Below are positions 45,478 through 58,009 of a stretch of 64,000 nt of DNA, one piece after another. The stretch covers positions 33,137-97,136 of the forward strand of contig MU128989.1 of NCBI GenBank assembly GCA_014904985.1. Direction: 5' to 3'. The stretch comes from Hydnum rufescens UP504. Its lineage: Eukaryota; Basidiomycota; Agaricomycetes; Cantharellales; Hydnaceae. Every line of letters begins with the position of its first letter. Position 1 is the stretch's first letter. The notes under the pieces are model-generated. The model saw nothing but the letters and a program-made list of their open reading frames with translations. It was not told the origin of the DNA and made no database searches. The position numbers and the translations under genes are program-made.

Positions 45478-46324
45478 TGTCAGGGCGACACTGCTGTTGA
45501 AGCCACAAACAGAAAGAGGACAGAGATTAATTAACCACACGCTATCGCAGTGGGAATCCTGAGTATACACCACACAACAAGGGACACACAAGTCTCACAC
45601 CTATCGCAGTGGGAATCCTGAGAGATTGAAACTGGTGATCCCCCAACTGCGAAGGGCTATAAATACTATTTCCTGCACACAGCCTCCAGCCTTCCAGAGC
45701 CTTCCACCATCTTCCATAACCTTCTGGATCCTCCTAGAATGCCGGCTCCACAGCCCATCAGTCAGCCTCCACAGCCACCATCACTAAGCCTCACTAAGCT
45801 GACGCAGCCATGTGACAAATCCTGTGTGCACCTCCACATGGCTATGCCCCAACTTCCATATGTATCCCCCTTAGTGTATGTACTTCCAAGGCAGTGTATG
45901 CCTGGGTACTCCAAAGGTGTCCAAAGTGTCAAAGGACCATAATGATGTGGATGGAGTATGGATTGGGACAGGTGATGTGGATTCAGGGACTGGGGGTAGA
46001 GGAGGAGGAGGGGGAGTCTGGATTGGCAACTCCATGGACTCACGTGGGGAATGAGGGAATGACAGGTGCTGACAAGGGCACCAATGCTGCCACTGGTTGA
46101 CTACCCAGCCCATAGCCCGCTGGCCAAGGCCCAATAGAACAAGGGCAATAATAATAAGAGAAATGCCAATAATGGCAAGGATGACAATAACCCCCATAGT
46201 GAATGGAGGGAGAGAGGAGACAAGAGCATTTGAGGAAGTAGGCGCCATATGATAGAGTCGATGAAGAATGATACTCTGACAGGTAAGTCCTTAGGCAGAA
46301 GCAAATGTCAATTTGATCCTGACA
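45478..46324 (+). mobile_element. Solo LTR, family B (copy 2), 847 bp
   Basis: Begins TGTCAGGGCGACACTGCTG and ends GATCCTGACA, flanked on both sides by a perfect 5-bp duplication GTGTC (45473-45477 and 46325-46329). Same length as the 20849 copy and in opposite orientation. Contains two copies of GTGGGAATCCTGAG about 75 nt apart near the 5' end, possibly around the transcription start. Confidence 0.95.
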
Positions 46325-46675
46325 GTGTCAAGTCATTGAACACTTACACTGCCTGCATAGTTGAAGAAGTACTCAGCCTTGTGTTGGAGTGCTTTTTAGG
46401 CTACATGCTTGATCTGTTACTGTGTGTATTTGTGGGCCCACTAAAGTGATTATCATCTTGTTCTCTTGTCTCCTGCTCTCTCATCTCACTCTCTCATCTC
46501 CATAACTGGCAGCTTTTGTTTGACTGGTGACTGTACATCTACCTTGCATACTTGTATTCAGCCTGTAGGACTTCTCCCCTGAGTCACAATATCTTTGTGT
46601 AGCTGTGATTCAGGTTTTTAAGCTCCCTCACAATTTATTACAGTTGCTGTTTGTACTTGCAGCTACTGCTTAATC

Positions 46676-47701
46676 ATGACAAATGGCTGGCAGACTCACT
46701 CGAACCCTATTCTCATTACCCAGTCACCAGCACCTGAAGTCTCCCCAAAGCTCTCCACCCTTTGCTCTCATCATTCTAATACCAGAAGTACCAAGGCCTT
46801 GGCTTCTAAATCTCACACCACAGCTCCACCCAAGATTGGTCCCAAGTCTAGAGTTCCTCAAAAAACCCACTCTATTGATCCCCCCAAGACCTCTTCCAAG
46901 TCCAACAAAGAAGATGCAGACCTGCCTACTACATTGAAAGATCCCAAGTCCTCCACCAGGATTGGAGCTGGGCCCACAGTGCCTCAGGGGGAATCCAGTG
47001 TCTCTCAGGGTGCCAGGAGTGACACCCAATCTTGTGATGGAGCTGATGATGATGCAACTCAGTGACTGTCACATCTTGTTGTTGAAATCAATTCATGGTC
47101 AACTCATCCTTCAAATCCAAACTCACATGTATCTGTGGGGCAGCAAGGTACTCCTCATCAGTTGAGTGTGTCTCTGTCCCTCCAGCATCAGGCTGAGTCC
47201 CAGAGCACACAAGCACATGGCTTTTCACCTCCACCCTCATCCTCTCATACATCACCTTCCCCTCCTGTTTTGCTTCCTCAGCCACCCCCTCCACCCTCAT
47301 TCTCATCACCATGTTTGACCACTCAGACTACTCTCGACAATACTTGTAACATGGATCCCAATCATATTGATGATAATGAGGGCATGCACCTTGGTGGGTG
47401 GTTCAGTGCCAAACATGTAGCCTGGGCTCAAAACCAATGTATCAAGTTCCTTGCAGACTTGGATGCAAAGGCAAAAGAGTGGAAACAAAGTCCTGAATCC
47501 ATTAGGTACATTGCCTTGGCAGAAGCCCAATTGAAATTCCAGAAAAATGGAAATGCATGGAATGCCTTCCAGTCTTCATATCACCAGTCAAATCCAAACC
47601 TCAATTCTTCAGGTATGCCTACCCATATTTACATGGCCATTGTGGAAGATAAAAACATCCAGTATCAGAAAATGCGAAATTACACCACTTCCAGCCATTG
47701 A
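46676..47701 (+). CDS. Unrecognised Ser/Pro-rich protein, probably two exons
   Basis: Two plus frames, 46676-47065 and 47135-47701. The first is Ser/Thr/Pro/Lys-rich. The second starts likewise, then has an ordered part: GGWFSAKHVAWAQNQCIKFL, AKEWKQSPESIRYIALAEAQ and KNGNAWNAFQSSYHQ, ending VEDKNIQYQKMRNYTTSSH. The frame must change between them, through an intron or a lesion near 47060-47140. The last ~70 bp of coding sequence are repeated (inverted) at 35835-35895, so the gene belongs to a dispersed element. Function unknown. Confidence 0.45.
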
Positions 47702-47711
47702 ACAATCACAT

Positions 47712-48167
47712 TGTTAAGGGTTGTACTCGAGGCAAAAGATATGATGATGTAATCGAGACGAATACAAGGAAATGCCCTTAAGGCGATTGACGAGGGAGTC
47801 GCGAAGTGGGAATTACGTAAGTCATGAAAGACGAGTACATACGAGGAAGACCGGCTTCCTGAGACTTAATAGGTGAAGGTTTTAAGATGAGAGTCGCGAG
47901 CAATAACTGAGATTGTGAGAGTGGAATTCAATCGGTTGACAATATATTCTCGATCTTCTAAAGAGCAAGTGTACATCAAGTAACTACTTATACTATTAGA
48001 GATCAAAAGGGTTTTATGGATAAAGGGGTGTTGAATAAAGGAAGGATGTATATAATAGGAATTGCTGAAAGAGGAAGGCACAATGGTGGCAAGGGTGAAG
48101 GTCACGTGATGGCGCGATTGGCTTGGTTATTTGTACGTAAGCGAGGTTACGAGTACGACTCGTAACA
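47712..48167 (+). mobile_element. Solo LTR, family C, 456 bp
   Basis: Begins TGTTAAGGGTTGTACTCG and ends GTACGACTCGTAACA, giving TGTTA..TAACA ends. Perfect 5-bp duplication CACAT at 47707-47711 and 48168-48172. The homologous sequence at about 35840-35850 (minus strand) reads ..GATCACATGACCAATTA with a single CACAT, an unoccupied site, which fixes the insertion borders. The base use differs from its surroundings. Confidence 0.95.
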
Positions 48168-48172
48168 CACAT

Positions 48173-48720
48173 GACCAATTATGAAATTAATTACAGCTAC
48201 ATGCAGAAACTGAATTCATTCTGTAACTCCATCAGTTTTGATCAGAAATGTACACCCATATAACACTTGGAAAGCTATGATTCACACCTTTCTAATGGTA
48301 CCAAACACAAGTTGAACAGACCAAAACTGAATTCTCCAGGCCAATTTTACTACCAAAATCTGGAATTTCCAGTAAACAACAAATTTCTTCTTCAGTTCGC
48401 ATCCAATCCCCTCAGAATCACTGCACCTAGAAAGAAATTAAAATTCTGCGTCAAATGGTACTGAGCACATGAAGAACAGACCAAAAATGCACTCTACAGA
48501 ACAATATTACTATCAGAATCAACACCTGTCAGTAAAAACCAAATTTCTCTGTCAGTTCGCATCCGATCTGCTCAGAATTGCCATGCCCAGAAAGCTATTA
48601 AAAATCCACATCTAATGGTACTAAGCACACCTATTACCGATGCAAACTGCTGTCTCTGCATCAAATCCCACACCATGCACTTGAACCTATTATTAACCAG
48701 TAACAAAAACGCCTTAGGGT
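48173..48720 (-). repeat. ~160-bp tandem units (inverted relative to 35.3 kb copy)
   Basis: On the minus strand there are repeated AACTGACAGAGAAATTT-type cores, each preceded about 40 nt earlier by CTTTCTGGGC. They match the arrays at 905-2453 and 35265-35895. At its end (48640-48720) lies GCAAACTGCTGTCTCTGCAT, also present next to the other array, where a weak tRNA-like A box (TAGTCCAATGG) stands on the plus strand near 35275. Confidence 0.8.
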
Positions 48721-48926
48721 CCATTTGGCTACAAAAATTCATCCAAATCTTGTCCAAATCTTATAGTGAAAATGTTGTGATGAATATCCCCATAAATCTC
48801 AAGATTTTACCAACATCAAATCAAAAATTTTGCAGCTGTTCGGCTGTCCATTGAATCTTTACCTAAAAATCTCAGTCCAAGTCCAATCCTTCTCATTCTG
48901 GGATACCACTGCTGCCACTGAGTGCC

Positions 48927-50866
48927 ATGCCCAGAACAAAACCACCAGTTGCACATGCCCCTGTCTCTATCCTGGCTACTACATCTGTCAGTACTTCTGT
49001 TTCCATGCCCCCACCATCAACAAAGGCACTGAAAAAAAGGAAAGAAGCCAATGCAAAATGGACACCAGAAGATGATGAGGAATTGCTCAGGGTGCTCCTG
49101 GCAGAGAAAGCAGCAGGAAACATGGGGGACAATGACTTCAAGGCTGCTTCTCTCCAAGCTGCTGTTGATGCTCTGGCAAAAACTCACACTGAAGGTGGTG
49201 TGAAAGATAAGGGTGCCATTAGTACACATATTACCTTGGTACATGCATGTACAACCTTTCTTCTGTGTACAGCACTTACCCAAGAAACTATACAGCTTAA
49301 AAAATATTACAACACAGTTAAAGAACTCAAGGACATATCTGGCTTTTCCTATGATGATGAGCATGGCTGTCGGGACATGGAGTTGATGGTTTGGAAGGCA
49401 TATATCAAGGTATGGGTTCATATTTTCTAATGAGGCTTGAGGATGGAATGAAATTCTGATCATATTGCATAGAGCCACAAAAATGCAAGCCCTTTCAGAA
49501 ACAAAGGATTGTGCTTCTACAATGAACTCAATGACTTGTTCAGTGGGACAATAGCAACTGGAGAGGGCACTTACCATCCCATATTGCAAACTCAATACAA
49601 GGCACAATCTGAGACATTGCCCAATGCACAATCTGAGATGCCACCCAAGATACAACCCAAAATGCAATCAATGGGCTCTGGAGCCCCCGATGATAATGGG
49701 AATTCATCTGAGAAGGATGAGGAAGAAGAGGTGACACTCATCATTATTTCAGAATAATGAAAGGTGCTAATATTGTACCTTGCCATGTCACAAATCATAG
49801 GTTTTTATAGACTGGGCACCATCTCTGACACACATCCCCAAGGTTCCAGAACAGGTGTCTCCCATACCTACACTCAAGTGTGTTGCATTGGTGACACCCA
49901 TTGATACACTTCACCACAAGAAGCATGCATCCACAGGAAATGTGGTACAGGCAATGCAAGAGTCTGTCTCTGAGATGGCCAAAGTATTGAAAGCTGGTTT
50001 CCTCCTCAAGCATCACTCTCATACCTCCCCCAAGCAAACATCTGCAGCTGCACTCCTTTCACCACATGTAATATAGTGTATTACATAAGGGAGTTCAGAC
50101 TCAAAAGTCATGTATATACAGCAGATGCCAAGATTGAATAGTTAACTTTTGCCCAGATCTTTGTCACTCAGTGGGAAGCCATGAACCCTTGTCTCAGTCT
50201 CTGCTTCTTCTATCTGGTTATCCTGTTGGCCCCTAGCAGCCATTAATAGCTAGCCCCAGCCTTCTGTCTGGGCTTCCTGGTAGTTGGGCTCCCATACAAC
50301 TCCTAGGACAGTGAGTAGGACAGCCCTCCCCTCTCACTGACCCCCACTCTCTCCTTAGGTAGTGACTGTGCCACTTGGCCAGTCACTACTTTACTATCTT
50401 TCATCATCCTCCCATTCCATCCACAACCTTTTCTCCTGTGCTCAGGGCAAAGCCAGTGCTTAGCCCTGTGTGCAGCTCCTCCACCCAAAGCCAGTGCTAA
50501 GGGTGGTGTGATTACCCTTTCACCATCTTATCCCCCTATTCCCTCCCATCTGACTCCCAACCTGTTGACTCCACTTTGTCCAAGTATGACAACAAGTGCC
50601 CTCCTGAATCTGGGAGGCACTTTGTTACACCACGGGCAAAGCACCAAACCAGCACAATTGATCAGCTTCAGGAAGTTGACTCGCATTTGCCTATTGAGGA
50701 TTTTCTGGCCATAGTTCATGTTTTCCAGGAGGATACAAAAGCCACAGATGCATACCTTGCCCTCAAAAACATGACACTAAGGGGTGCATGGCTAGAATCA
50801 ACTGCCAAATGTGTGAAGGCTAACATATGGCAGTCAGAAGGCTGGCAGTCTGGATCTGTTTGTTAG
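48927..50866 (+). pseudogene. Harbinger-associated Myb/SANT-like DNA-binding protein
   Basis: Exon 48927-49409 reads KWTPEDDEELLRVLLAEKAA, AASLQAAVDALAKTH, GAIST, then YYNTVKELKDISGFSYDD and MVWKAYIK, the fungal Myb/SANT-like domain found beside Harbinger transposases. A GTATGG..TAG intron (49410-49472) leads in frame to SHKNASPFRNKG. Later frames give MQESVSEMAKVLKAGF (about 49940-50000) and FQEDTKATDAYLALKNMTLRGAWL (50730-50810; quoted in part), the usual C-terminal blocks. The domain order is right, but exon joins between 49750 and 50560 are unclear, and a stop at 49755 suggests either an unseen intron or decay. In Harbinger elements the Myb-like partner helps bring the transposase to the element ends. 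Confidence 0.7.
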
Positions 50867-50999
50867 TGATCCCTTCAACACATCAGTCAACTTTCCATGC
50901 AGCATAGTCTTCATTTTACTGCCATTTCTGCTCATATGTGCCATGTCAAAGGGTTTGGTAGAGTAGCAAGAATACCTTCCACATGATTTGAAAATGTTC

Positions 51000-51880
51000 T
51001 CCTATAACGCATTACACTGTGCTAGATACTCTTGATAATCTACCCACATCACTTGTGCAACATCATCCCTGAATGTTTCCACTCTGACTTTCTCCACATG
51101 AGTTATGGCAGAAGGTTCAATAAGGCCACCAGCTGAGCTGTCAGCTAGTCAGTATGGTGCCAAGTCATCGTAATTGCTAGGGATGTCATTGAAGTCACAT
51201 ATTTTGTAGGGGTCATATATGTGAATGAAGTTGTACATGGCACACAAAGCAGTGACAATCTTGGCCTGTGTTCTTCCACAGTACCCAGGTGCTGTGAGAA
51301 GGATTCAAAAGTGCCACTTCATTATGCCAAAGATACACTCAACACAGTTGTGAGCTGAGGCATGTCAAAGGTTGTACAATTCTTGTGGTTACTTGGCCTA
51401 ATTCAATTTAAAACCATTGTTATCACTAGCTTAGAGTGTAGAAGGGGAGAGCCTGCCTTGACTTCACCTTTTCCCATTCTTTGAGATGGTAGCAGACTCC
51501 CCTGTATGGCACCAACAGTGCATCGCACAATGGGAAACCAGCATCTCCGAGATAATAATGATCAACTGGAATGGACAGGTCCATCAGCCTCACAGAATGC
51601 CATAGCCATGAGTCAGCAGTAGACCCCTCCCATCCCAACATCACATATATAAACTTCAAATCAAATGAACAGACTGCAAGGACATTCTGTGAGACTCCCC
51701 CCTTCCTATTCCAATACCTAGCTCAATCCTCTGCTGAGGCACATGCAGGGATATGTGTGTCATCCACTGCACCAAGTGCACCACATAAGAATGGGAAGAA
51801 CTTTGGGTTGGATTGAAGTGTCGGAGGGACAGGACTCACCAGAGTTGGAAGTCAGACATGAGCTTGATAGAAATCCCCAC
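51000..51880 (-). pseudogene. Harbinger-type DDE transposase fragment
   Basis: Minus-strand frames read CGALGAVDDTHIPAC, GGVSQNVLAVCSFDLKFIYV, LGWEGSTADSWLW, YYLGDAGFPLCDALLVPYRG, YHLKEWEK, then NLxHASAHNCVECIFGIMK and IVTALCAMYNFIHIYD. These are the DDE_Tnp_4 blocks of PIF/Harbinger nucleases: the D of VDDTHI, the D of LGDAGF and the E of VECIFG in order. Stops at several places and the lack of a clear N-terminus show decay. It converges with the Myb-like gene (48927-50866), the typical two-gene Harbinger arrangement. Confidence 0.8.
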
Positions 51881-52299
51881 CAGCACCTGACAGTGCATGT
51901 AGGATCTCATAGAAGCACCTATAACACTAGATATCAGCAAGCACCCAGCAAAATAATAGGCATCACAAACTTAGATATCATGTCATTGCTTCATTGGAAT
52001 CACTCCGCAATATTGTGTATTGTAAGTCCTGTCTTACAGGTGTATAGGAATATTGCGAGTTTTTCCTCAGCTGTTATGTGCTTTGAGCTACTGACAGATG
52101 TCTGCTGGCAAAGTTTTTTGAGTAGCTTTCTAAAGACACTCTTTCAGACTCCAAGCTGGTCCTTAATGCAGTCTGGGTGGCCAGCCAGGAGTTCCTCTAC
52201 CCAGGCTTGCCCCGTGAGAATGGAAGTATGGTAAGGGATCTTGTTAAAGTACTGTTTATGGTATAGTGTTAGTGCACCCACACAGGCTGGTCAGTTATA

Positions 52300-52450
52300 T
52301 ACCCACCTAAGTTAGGTACCATGTTTGGGGCATGAAATGGTACCTAATAGGTGGCCTATGGCTTTCGGCCATTGTATGGCCAGAAGGTGTGTTTTTAATA
52401 AGAGGGGTCCACTTATTTCAGGCAATTTCAGGCAATTTCAGGCAACTTCT
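52300..52450. repeat. Imperfect hairpin and 11-bp triplicate
   Basis: CACCTAAGTTAGGTACCATG near 52303 pairs with CATGAAATGGTACCTAATAG near 52333. Just after it are three copies of TTTCAGGCAA(T) at about 52416-52446. It could be a MITE remnant or the end of a nearby element. Confidence 0.45.
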
Positions 52451-52558
52451 GGTCTTTTTTGGGCCATTTGGATTACTTAGAGGTACACCTACTACTGTAT
52501 TGCTGGTCTACTGTTGCCCGAAACATGCCCATAAAATAACTTAGAGAATTTGAGAGTT

Positions 52559-55500
52559 TCATGACTTAGACATTATATCTACATCAAAACTAACATCTAG
52601 TTGCTCTTCATCTGACAATGAACTCCCCCCGGCCCCAATGTCACTCTCAATATCACACTCACTGGCATCACTTCTGCCACACCCTTCTTCATCCTTGGCA
52701 TGATCCCAAGTATCCATACCAGGAATTGGAGGAGGTATCTCAGGAAGGAATGTGGAAATGCTACCACCACTACCCTCGAATGGGACACCATCTAGATCCT
52801 TCTGCCACATGGAGACAATGTCAAAGAACCAGTGAAGTCTCTGAAGTGCAAAATGTTGGATACACACATCAGCGGAATGATTCAAGACAAATTGCATGGC
52901 AAGGTACTCTGTCTCCACCCATTGGCAAAGGTTTGAGTGCTCAGCTGCACAGTGCTTCAGCTCTTCCTTGCAATTCACAACCTCCTGTGCCGCCCTAATC
53001 CCAACCCTGCCAGAAGCATCCGAGAGCCATGCTGGCACTACCCCACCTGGAAACTGAGCCAACCCCTCTGTACTTTGAGCCAGCCAAATGTCCTCGTCCA
53101 CGTCCAACTTGTACACTGAGTTCATGATTTCAGGTGGGATATATGCATCTTTAGCAACTCCATCCTTCCCCCTCATCATCATCATATCCTTCCGAAGACA
53201 TTCATAAGCCCTGATTGTTGCCTGAATCCCACGTTCATGCCCTTTCATGGCCTTCTCTATGTGATCCCTATGCTGGTTGTCAAGTTCTCAGCTTGTGTGT
53301 CCCCGATCTAGATTGGCCAGCTCAAATTTACGTGCACGGAGTTTGACTAGTAATTGATCAAGGACAATGCAAATATTGAGCTGTTTGTTAAGCCATGCAC
53401 TCGTTTTAAGCCGCTGAAGGTCCTTGAATGAGTTGAAGTCAGTGAGTCAGAGGTCTTCAGTCCTCTTCTTAATATCCCCTTCTACTCATGTGAGACTGCG
53501 CCTAGTTTGTGCCACTGAATCATTTATCTCATCTTGTAGAGCCCAGGTGTCCAATTCTGAACTAGACCCTCCAACTCAGCACTCAACTCTTTCAGTCGTT
53601 CCTTCAGCGAAGCTTCAGTGTTTTGGAGTGCAAGAATACGATCTATCAAGGCCGCCCCACTGTTCTTGGACTGGCAGACAACTGGTTTGCTTTGAAATGC
53701 CCTCTGGTCTTTGAATTGTTTTAATAAGCTGTGAACCGACCGCTCATGGAGGACTTCTTCACCCTCAGCTATCTGTCTCCTCGCTGTATTCACCCTGGTC
53801 CTTCAGCCATTGACCAACTGTGACTAGTTTGGACTTTGTAATATGTTCAGCTTGGATATCAAGGATGAACAAGCAACAGTGATAACCAGTGACCCGGAGA
53901 CCAGGAATGAGCCTCTTTAACTGGCTCCAGAACCTTTCACATCCTTCACCATCTGACAGTCCCCACTTTTCAGATTTACGAGGGTGATACCAGAGCTGAC
54001 AAGTCCACTGGTGGCCATAAGCATGGAAGACAGAAACTCCAAATTCAATGCGCCCCTCCCACTCTGGAATAAAGTCCCATTTGAGGAGACTACAGATGAA
54101 TTTGGCATGCGATATCATACAAAAGGCCAATACATCCAACTGTCCCGGAAGCTCAGAAAGCAGTGCATCCAATAGGGCAAAGGCATAGAATTGTTTCTCG
54201 CCCGCAGTGCAGCATGTTTACAAGAAAAAGAGGTAGGTCATGGCGGCACAAGCAGGCCATCACTCCAGTGTCATCAAAATATTGCTGTCGATGCCTTGTA
54301 TTCGGTCCCCATCAGCAGCAATGAATGATTTTTCACATCCGTCCAATACAGAATTGGGTACGTCAAGCCCTGCCTCTACTTTGTCATCTTCCAATGGACT
54401 AGAAGTGTCATCATCCACTTCATCAGCCTTCCTGCTTCCGCTCTGCTCTCCCTTTTGATCGAGATGGCCGCAATTCATTGACCCTTGCTTCCATGATGTC
54501 AACCTGGCTTTGGTCAAGCAGAACCGTCCGTGGGGAAGCTATCAGAGGATCTCGAGATCCGGTTTCCCCCTTGTGATCCTTCCTCAGATCCTTGTCTCGG
54601 TTCCTGCTTGAGTTGAAAGTTTGCATCAATGCACACAATAGCCTGAAGGGGGAGACCAATAGTCTGCGAGCCCCCAAAGCACAACGGACAGCAAGACTGG
54701 AGGTAGAGGCTGGGGAGTTCATCATCGCCACAGTGATATGGACCTGGCATGCTTATGGGCATTGTTGTACTTTCACTCCAGTATAGGCATATCAGTGTCG
54801 AGCTGGTGGATATTGCTTTCACTACCCCCAATGGCAGGATTTGCGGGATTCAAAGTGTCCTCACATATTACCTGGGACTCAGTTGCACTACCATCACCCT
54901 TAGTGGACAACACCTGGCCTCGACAACTCTCAACTACAGCTGACATCTCTTGGTTGATCACCCGAACAAGCACCTGGTATTGGGCAAGAGCAGTGGCAAA
55001 GCGGCGACGTAAGGAATCATTCCCCCCAAATTTGAACCCTCGACGCTTGAGGAAATTTTCCAAGGTGGCTGCCCATGCTCGTTCATTCGGAGCTTGTTGA
55101 ACAAACAGTTCAGCCACAAATTCCAACATGTCAATGCTAACAGCCAATGAGGGGTGAAGCGGGGCACATGGGAACAAACCGCGCAGTACCAATTGTCTTG
55201 CAGCAGTTCGGGATGGACAACCACACACATGAAATTCAATAGTTTCCAAGCGTTCAAAGTACACGCAAAGAACTTTGAGGAGCCTCCATTGTTTTCCGCA
55301 TCTGCAAGCCTCCTCAACCTGAACAGTATGTTCCTCCCGACGCAATAATCGCTCTCTCTCAAACAACATGAAAGGTTGAATGAGGGATGGGATAACGACA
55401 TGATTCCACCGGATAGCTGCAGCTTCCTTAGCACGAGCATGGCGAGAGCGAGTGTCGGTTACAATATGAATTCGGGACGAATGCAAAGGTTCTGCTATGC

Positions 55501-55789
55501 CATCAAGAAGCAGAGGGATGAATGATGCCTCTGGTTCTGAAGGACCTCCTGTGTTGGGAGAAGGTGGATGATATGGGAGATCAGTGGCAATGATATCGCC
55601 TGAGGGCCCTTGGGCAAAAACTTCCCCAGAAGGGAACTTGGCCCGTGAACGTCGATGCTTGATTTTAGGAGGTGGACGGGTGCTGGAAGAGGATGGTGGA
55701 CCCAAGCTGTCGTCATCATGCTTCGGTGGCATGATTCCCATACGTTCCTGTGCGACCCGACTAAGGCGCTTAAGTACGGCTTTGCTCAT
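52559..55789 (-). pseudogene. KDZ transposase 3 (CxC1 class), near full length
   Basis: Starts with Met at 55789. The first ORF (to 54773) has a basic Ser/Pro-rich N-terminus, CRCGKQWR, HVCGCPSRTAARQLVLRGLF, PCAPLHPSLAVSIDMLEFV and LRRRFATALAQYQVLVRV, the CxC1-like cysteine cluster region. Then come CPLCFGG and IVCIDANFQLK, LPNSVLDGCEKSF (written VPNSVLDGC here) with FIAADGDR, and the core VFHAYGHQWTCQLWYHPRK, GLSDGEGCERFWSQLKRLIP, LRVTGYH. The C-terminus (53248-52559) has DEDIWLAQ, PAWLSDASGRVGIRA. Several frame changes fall between blocks (near 54790, 54600, 54430 and 54190); some may be introns, but at least one looks like a lesion. The upstream region carries a repeated motif shared with the gene at 58003. 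Confidence 0.8.
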
Positions 55790-55924
55790 ATTCTGTGTTG
55801 CAAACGATATTAGGGACTGAACTTAGCTACGACTGGAAGCTTAACTTACGGAAGAGAGGACAGTAGGACTTCAAGATACCAAGGCAAGGACACTGGCGAT
55901 GATCCCTTGGTGTAGCGAGATGAG

Positions 55925-56180
55925 ACGTAGCTGGTTAACAGGCCGAGCCGTAACACAGTGCAGTCGTCGGAGACCCGTGAGACGTTACAGAATAACAGGC
56001 AAGCCGTCTTCTGTTTGGTCACCGAGTGGGTGTGTTACTCAAAGGAAACGTAGCAGGTAACGGGCCGAGTGCTCTGCCGTCAAGCGAGTCGCGGAAAAGA
56101 GACTTTGTACACAACAGGCAGAGCTGAATGGGGTACTTGGTCTTGGTGTGCCGCCAAGAGACTTTGCACACACCAGGTCG
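55925..56180. repeat. ~57-bp repeats with AACAGGC.GAGC, upstream of KDZ gene 3
   Basis: Five related blocks: GTTAACAGGCCGAGCCGT, AATAACAGGCAAGCCGT, GGTAACGGGCCGAGTGC, CACAACAGGCAGAGCTG and CACACCAGGTCGAGCCGG, spaced about 55-60 bp. They lie 135-390 bp upstream of the KDZ gene 3 start. The same motif recurs upstream of the gene at 58003. Confidence 0.7.
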
Positions 56181-56204
56181 AGCCGGTAGAGTACGTAGTC
56201 TTCG

Positions 56205-56456
56205 GGATTCGGTGATGACGGAGGTGATAGAGGCGATGTACACGCTCTGAGCTATGGCAGAACGTGAGTCTTTTTGTAAGTGTCCCAGAAAACAAGAAAT
56301 AAAAAATACGCGCCTGTAGTACCTGGACCGTATTGGATTCGGTGATGAAGGAAAGGATAGAAAGCGATGTACACGCGTACACGCTCTGAGCTATGGCAGA
56401 ACGTAAGTTTTTTTTGTAAGTGTCTCAGAAAACAGGACATAAGAAATACGCGCCTT
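56205..56456. repeat. Direct duplication with 130-bp period
   Basis: GGATTCGGTGATGA at 56205 and 56335 start two copies that share CACGCTCTGAGCTATGGCAG and AAATACGCGCCT. Intergenic; no gene is seen. 56457-56956 holds nothing further except a CCACCACCACCACC run near 56755. Confidence 0.85.
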
Positions 56457-56956
56457 TAGCACTTGGGATACTTCCCTGGGATATGCCCGTATACGTGGAC
56501 CGGAGATGCTTTAACTCGTTAGAGAGATTGAGAAACTGACATCGGAGGGACCCGAAAACATTCATACTCATGTAACGTCTACAATATTCCGCTGGAAACG
56601 GCAATGGGGACGGAAACAATACGAGTCCAAAGGCCACTTATCGAGAGAAGGGGGGACGCGAGAGAATATCTATCCCTGTATATGATGTACAAGGACCGCC
56701 CTAGGCGCCTCATAGCTACCCGTAGGCAGCCCGAAGCGGTATATAAGAGAGTTCCACCACCACCACCACGTCTACAATATTATTATCGCGAATTATATAC
56801 ATAAATGATATGACGAAGATTGAACTTATCGTCAGACGTCGGAGGGATGACTCGGTAATCAGAGGACAGGGGGATGGAGACATTGTGTACTTACATACGT
56901 AGAGTTGCAGCTCATACACAAAAAAATTGGGAAGGCGAAATAGGCAAGAACGAACA

Positions 56957-58003
56957 TCACGAGAGATAAGTAACCCTCACGGCAACGTACTCTAAACTCG
57001 GAACTTCAAGCATACTGCGCCTGATACGTCCGTTCAGATCATCCGTGTTCAAGTCGACATCCATCTCGTCATCAGAATACTCGAAAAGGCTGTCCGCATC
57101 TTCCATGGGCGCGTCGACATCCATCATAACATCGTTGCCGGGAGTATGTTCCACGCCCTCCATCTCATCGCCCACAATTTCTGGATCGGTCTCCATGGGA
57201 TCCGGGTCGGCCCCCTTGAACCGTTTCGCGGGTGGCATACTAGCCCCAGAATCGGCATGCTTGCGCTTGTCGCCAGCGAGAGGTCCAGAGTCGGTAGCCA
57301 CATTGGGGACTGTGGAAAAATTCGCAGACGAGGCCGCAGCAGTTGACGATGTCGATAACGGTAGGTACCACCCAACAGTGATGTCGGGGGTACGGGCCAA
57401 TTTCAAAGGGGGAGGGGGATGGGGACGGAACCTATCATAGGGGGTTGCAAGGTCAAGGTGTGCTGAAAGAACCTCCCACCGAGCCTCGTCCGTCCTAGCT
57501 GACGCCGCCGTCGCCTCGCTCAGCCACGACGGCCACCCACGATGAAAGAATTCTATGTCGATAGTTGTAAATACATAGAAGATTAAGGATACAATAGATT
57601 GAGCTCACTTTCTTTTCGCAACGACTTCGGTGACAAGGCACATCGATAGAAGCAACACGACGAGTCTTTTGGCAATCCGGGGGGCGGATGGTAAAACGTC
57701 GTTTCGTTCATATGCTGACCGAGTGCATCCTCCGCAGCCTGCAGCCCCTCTACAGCGACCTGGATAACGAAATTGGACGACTAAAGATAATCCGTTAATA
57801 TCCCAGCATCAAGATAGCAGGAAAAAAGTACGTACGTGGTCCTGAAACCAGGCCTTTTCTATCACGATCCCTTGTATCACGCACCACGCGGCCAGATAGG
57901 TGAACACGTTCTTAACATCCCGAGTAGGCCAGTGTTCCAGGCGATGGTTAGGGTGGACGCCAGGGATTAGCGATCCAATATAGAGGCGATTTGTACCCTC
58001 CAT
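56957..58003 (-). CDS. Intact three-exon gene, 311-aa protein of unknown function
   Basis: Exons 58003-57836 (168 nt), 57780-57609 (172 nt) and 57552-56957 (596 nt); introns GTACGT..TAG and GTGAGC..TAG. The total is 936 nt with matching phases, so the frame is fully open. The N-terminus reads LIPGVHPNHRLEHWPTRDV and FTYLAAWCVIQGIVIEKAWF; exon 3 begins FFHRGWPSWLSEA and continues WEVLSAHLDLATPYD, RPHPPPPLK and TVGWYLPLS. The C-terminal third is acidic (MDVDAPMEDAD, YSDDEMDVDLNTDD) after two basic clusters (DKRKH, PPAKRFKG) that could serve as a nuclear signal. No known domain. No damage is visible, unlike nearly all neighbours, and its GC-richer codon use differs from the repeats. Host gene or element-borne gene are both possible. 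Confidence 0.75.
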
Positions 58004-58009
58004 GTGAGA

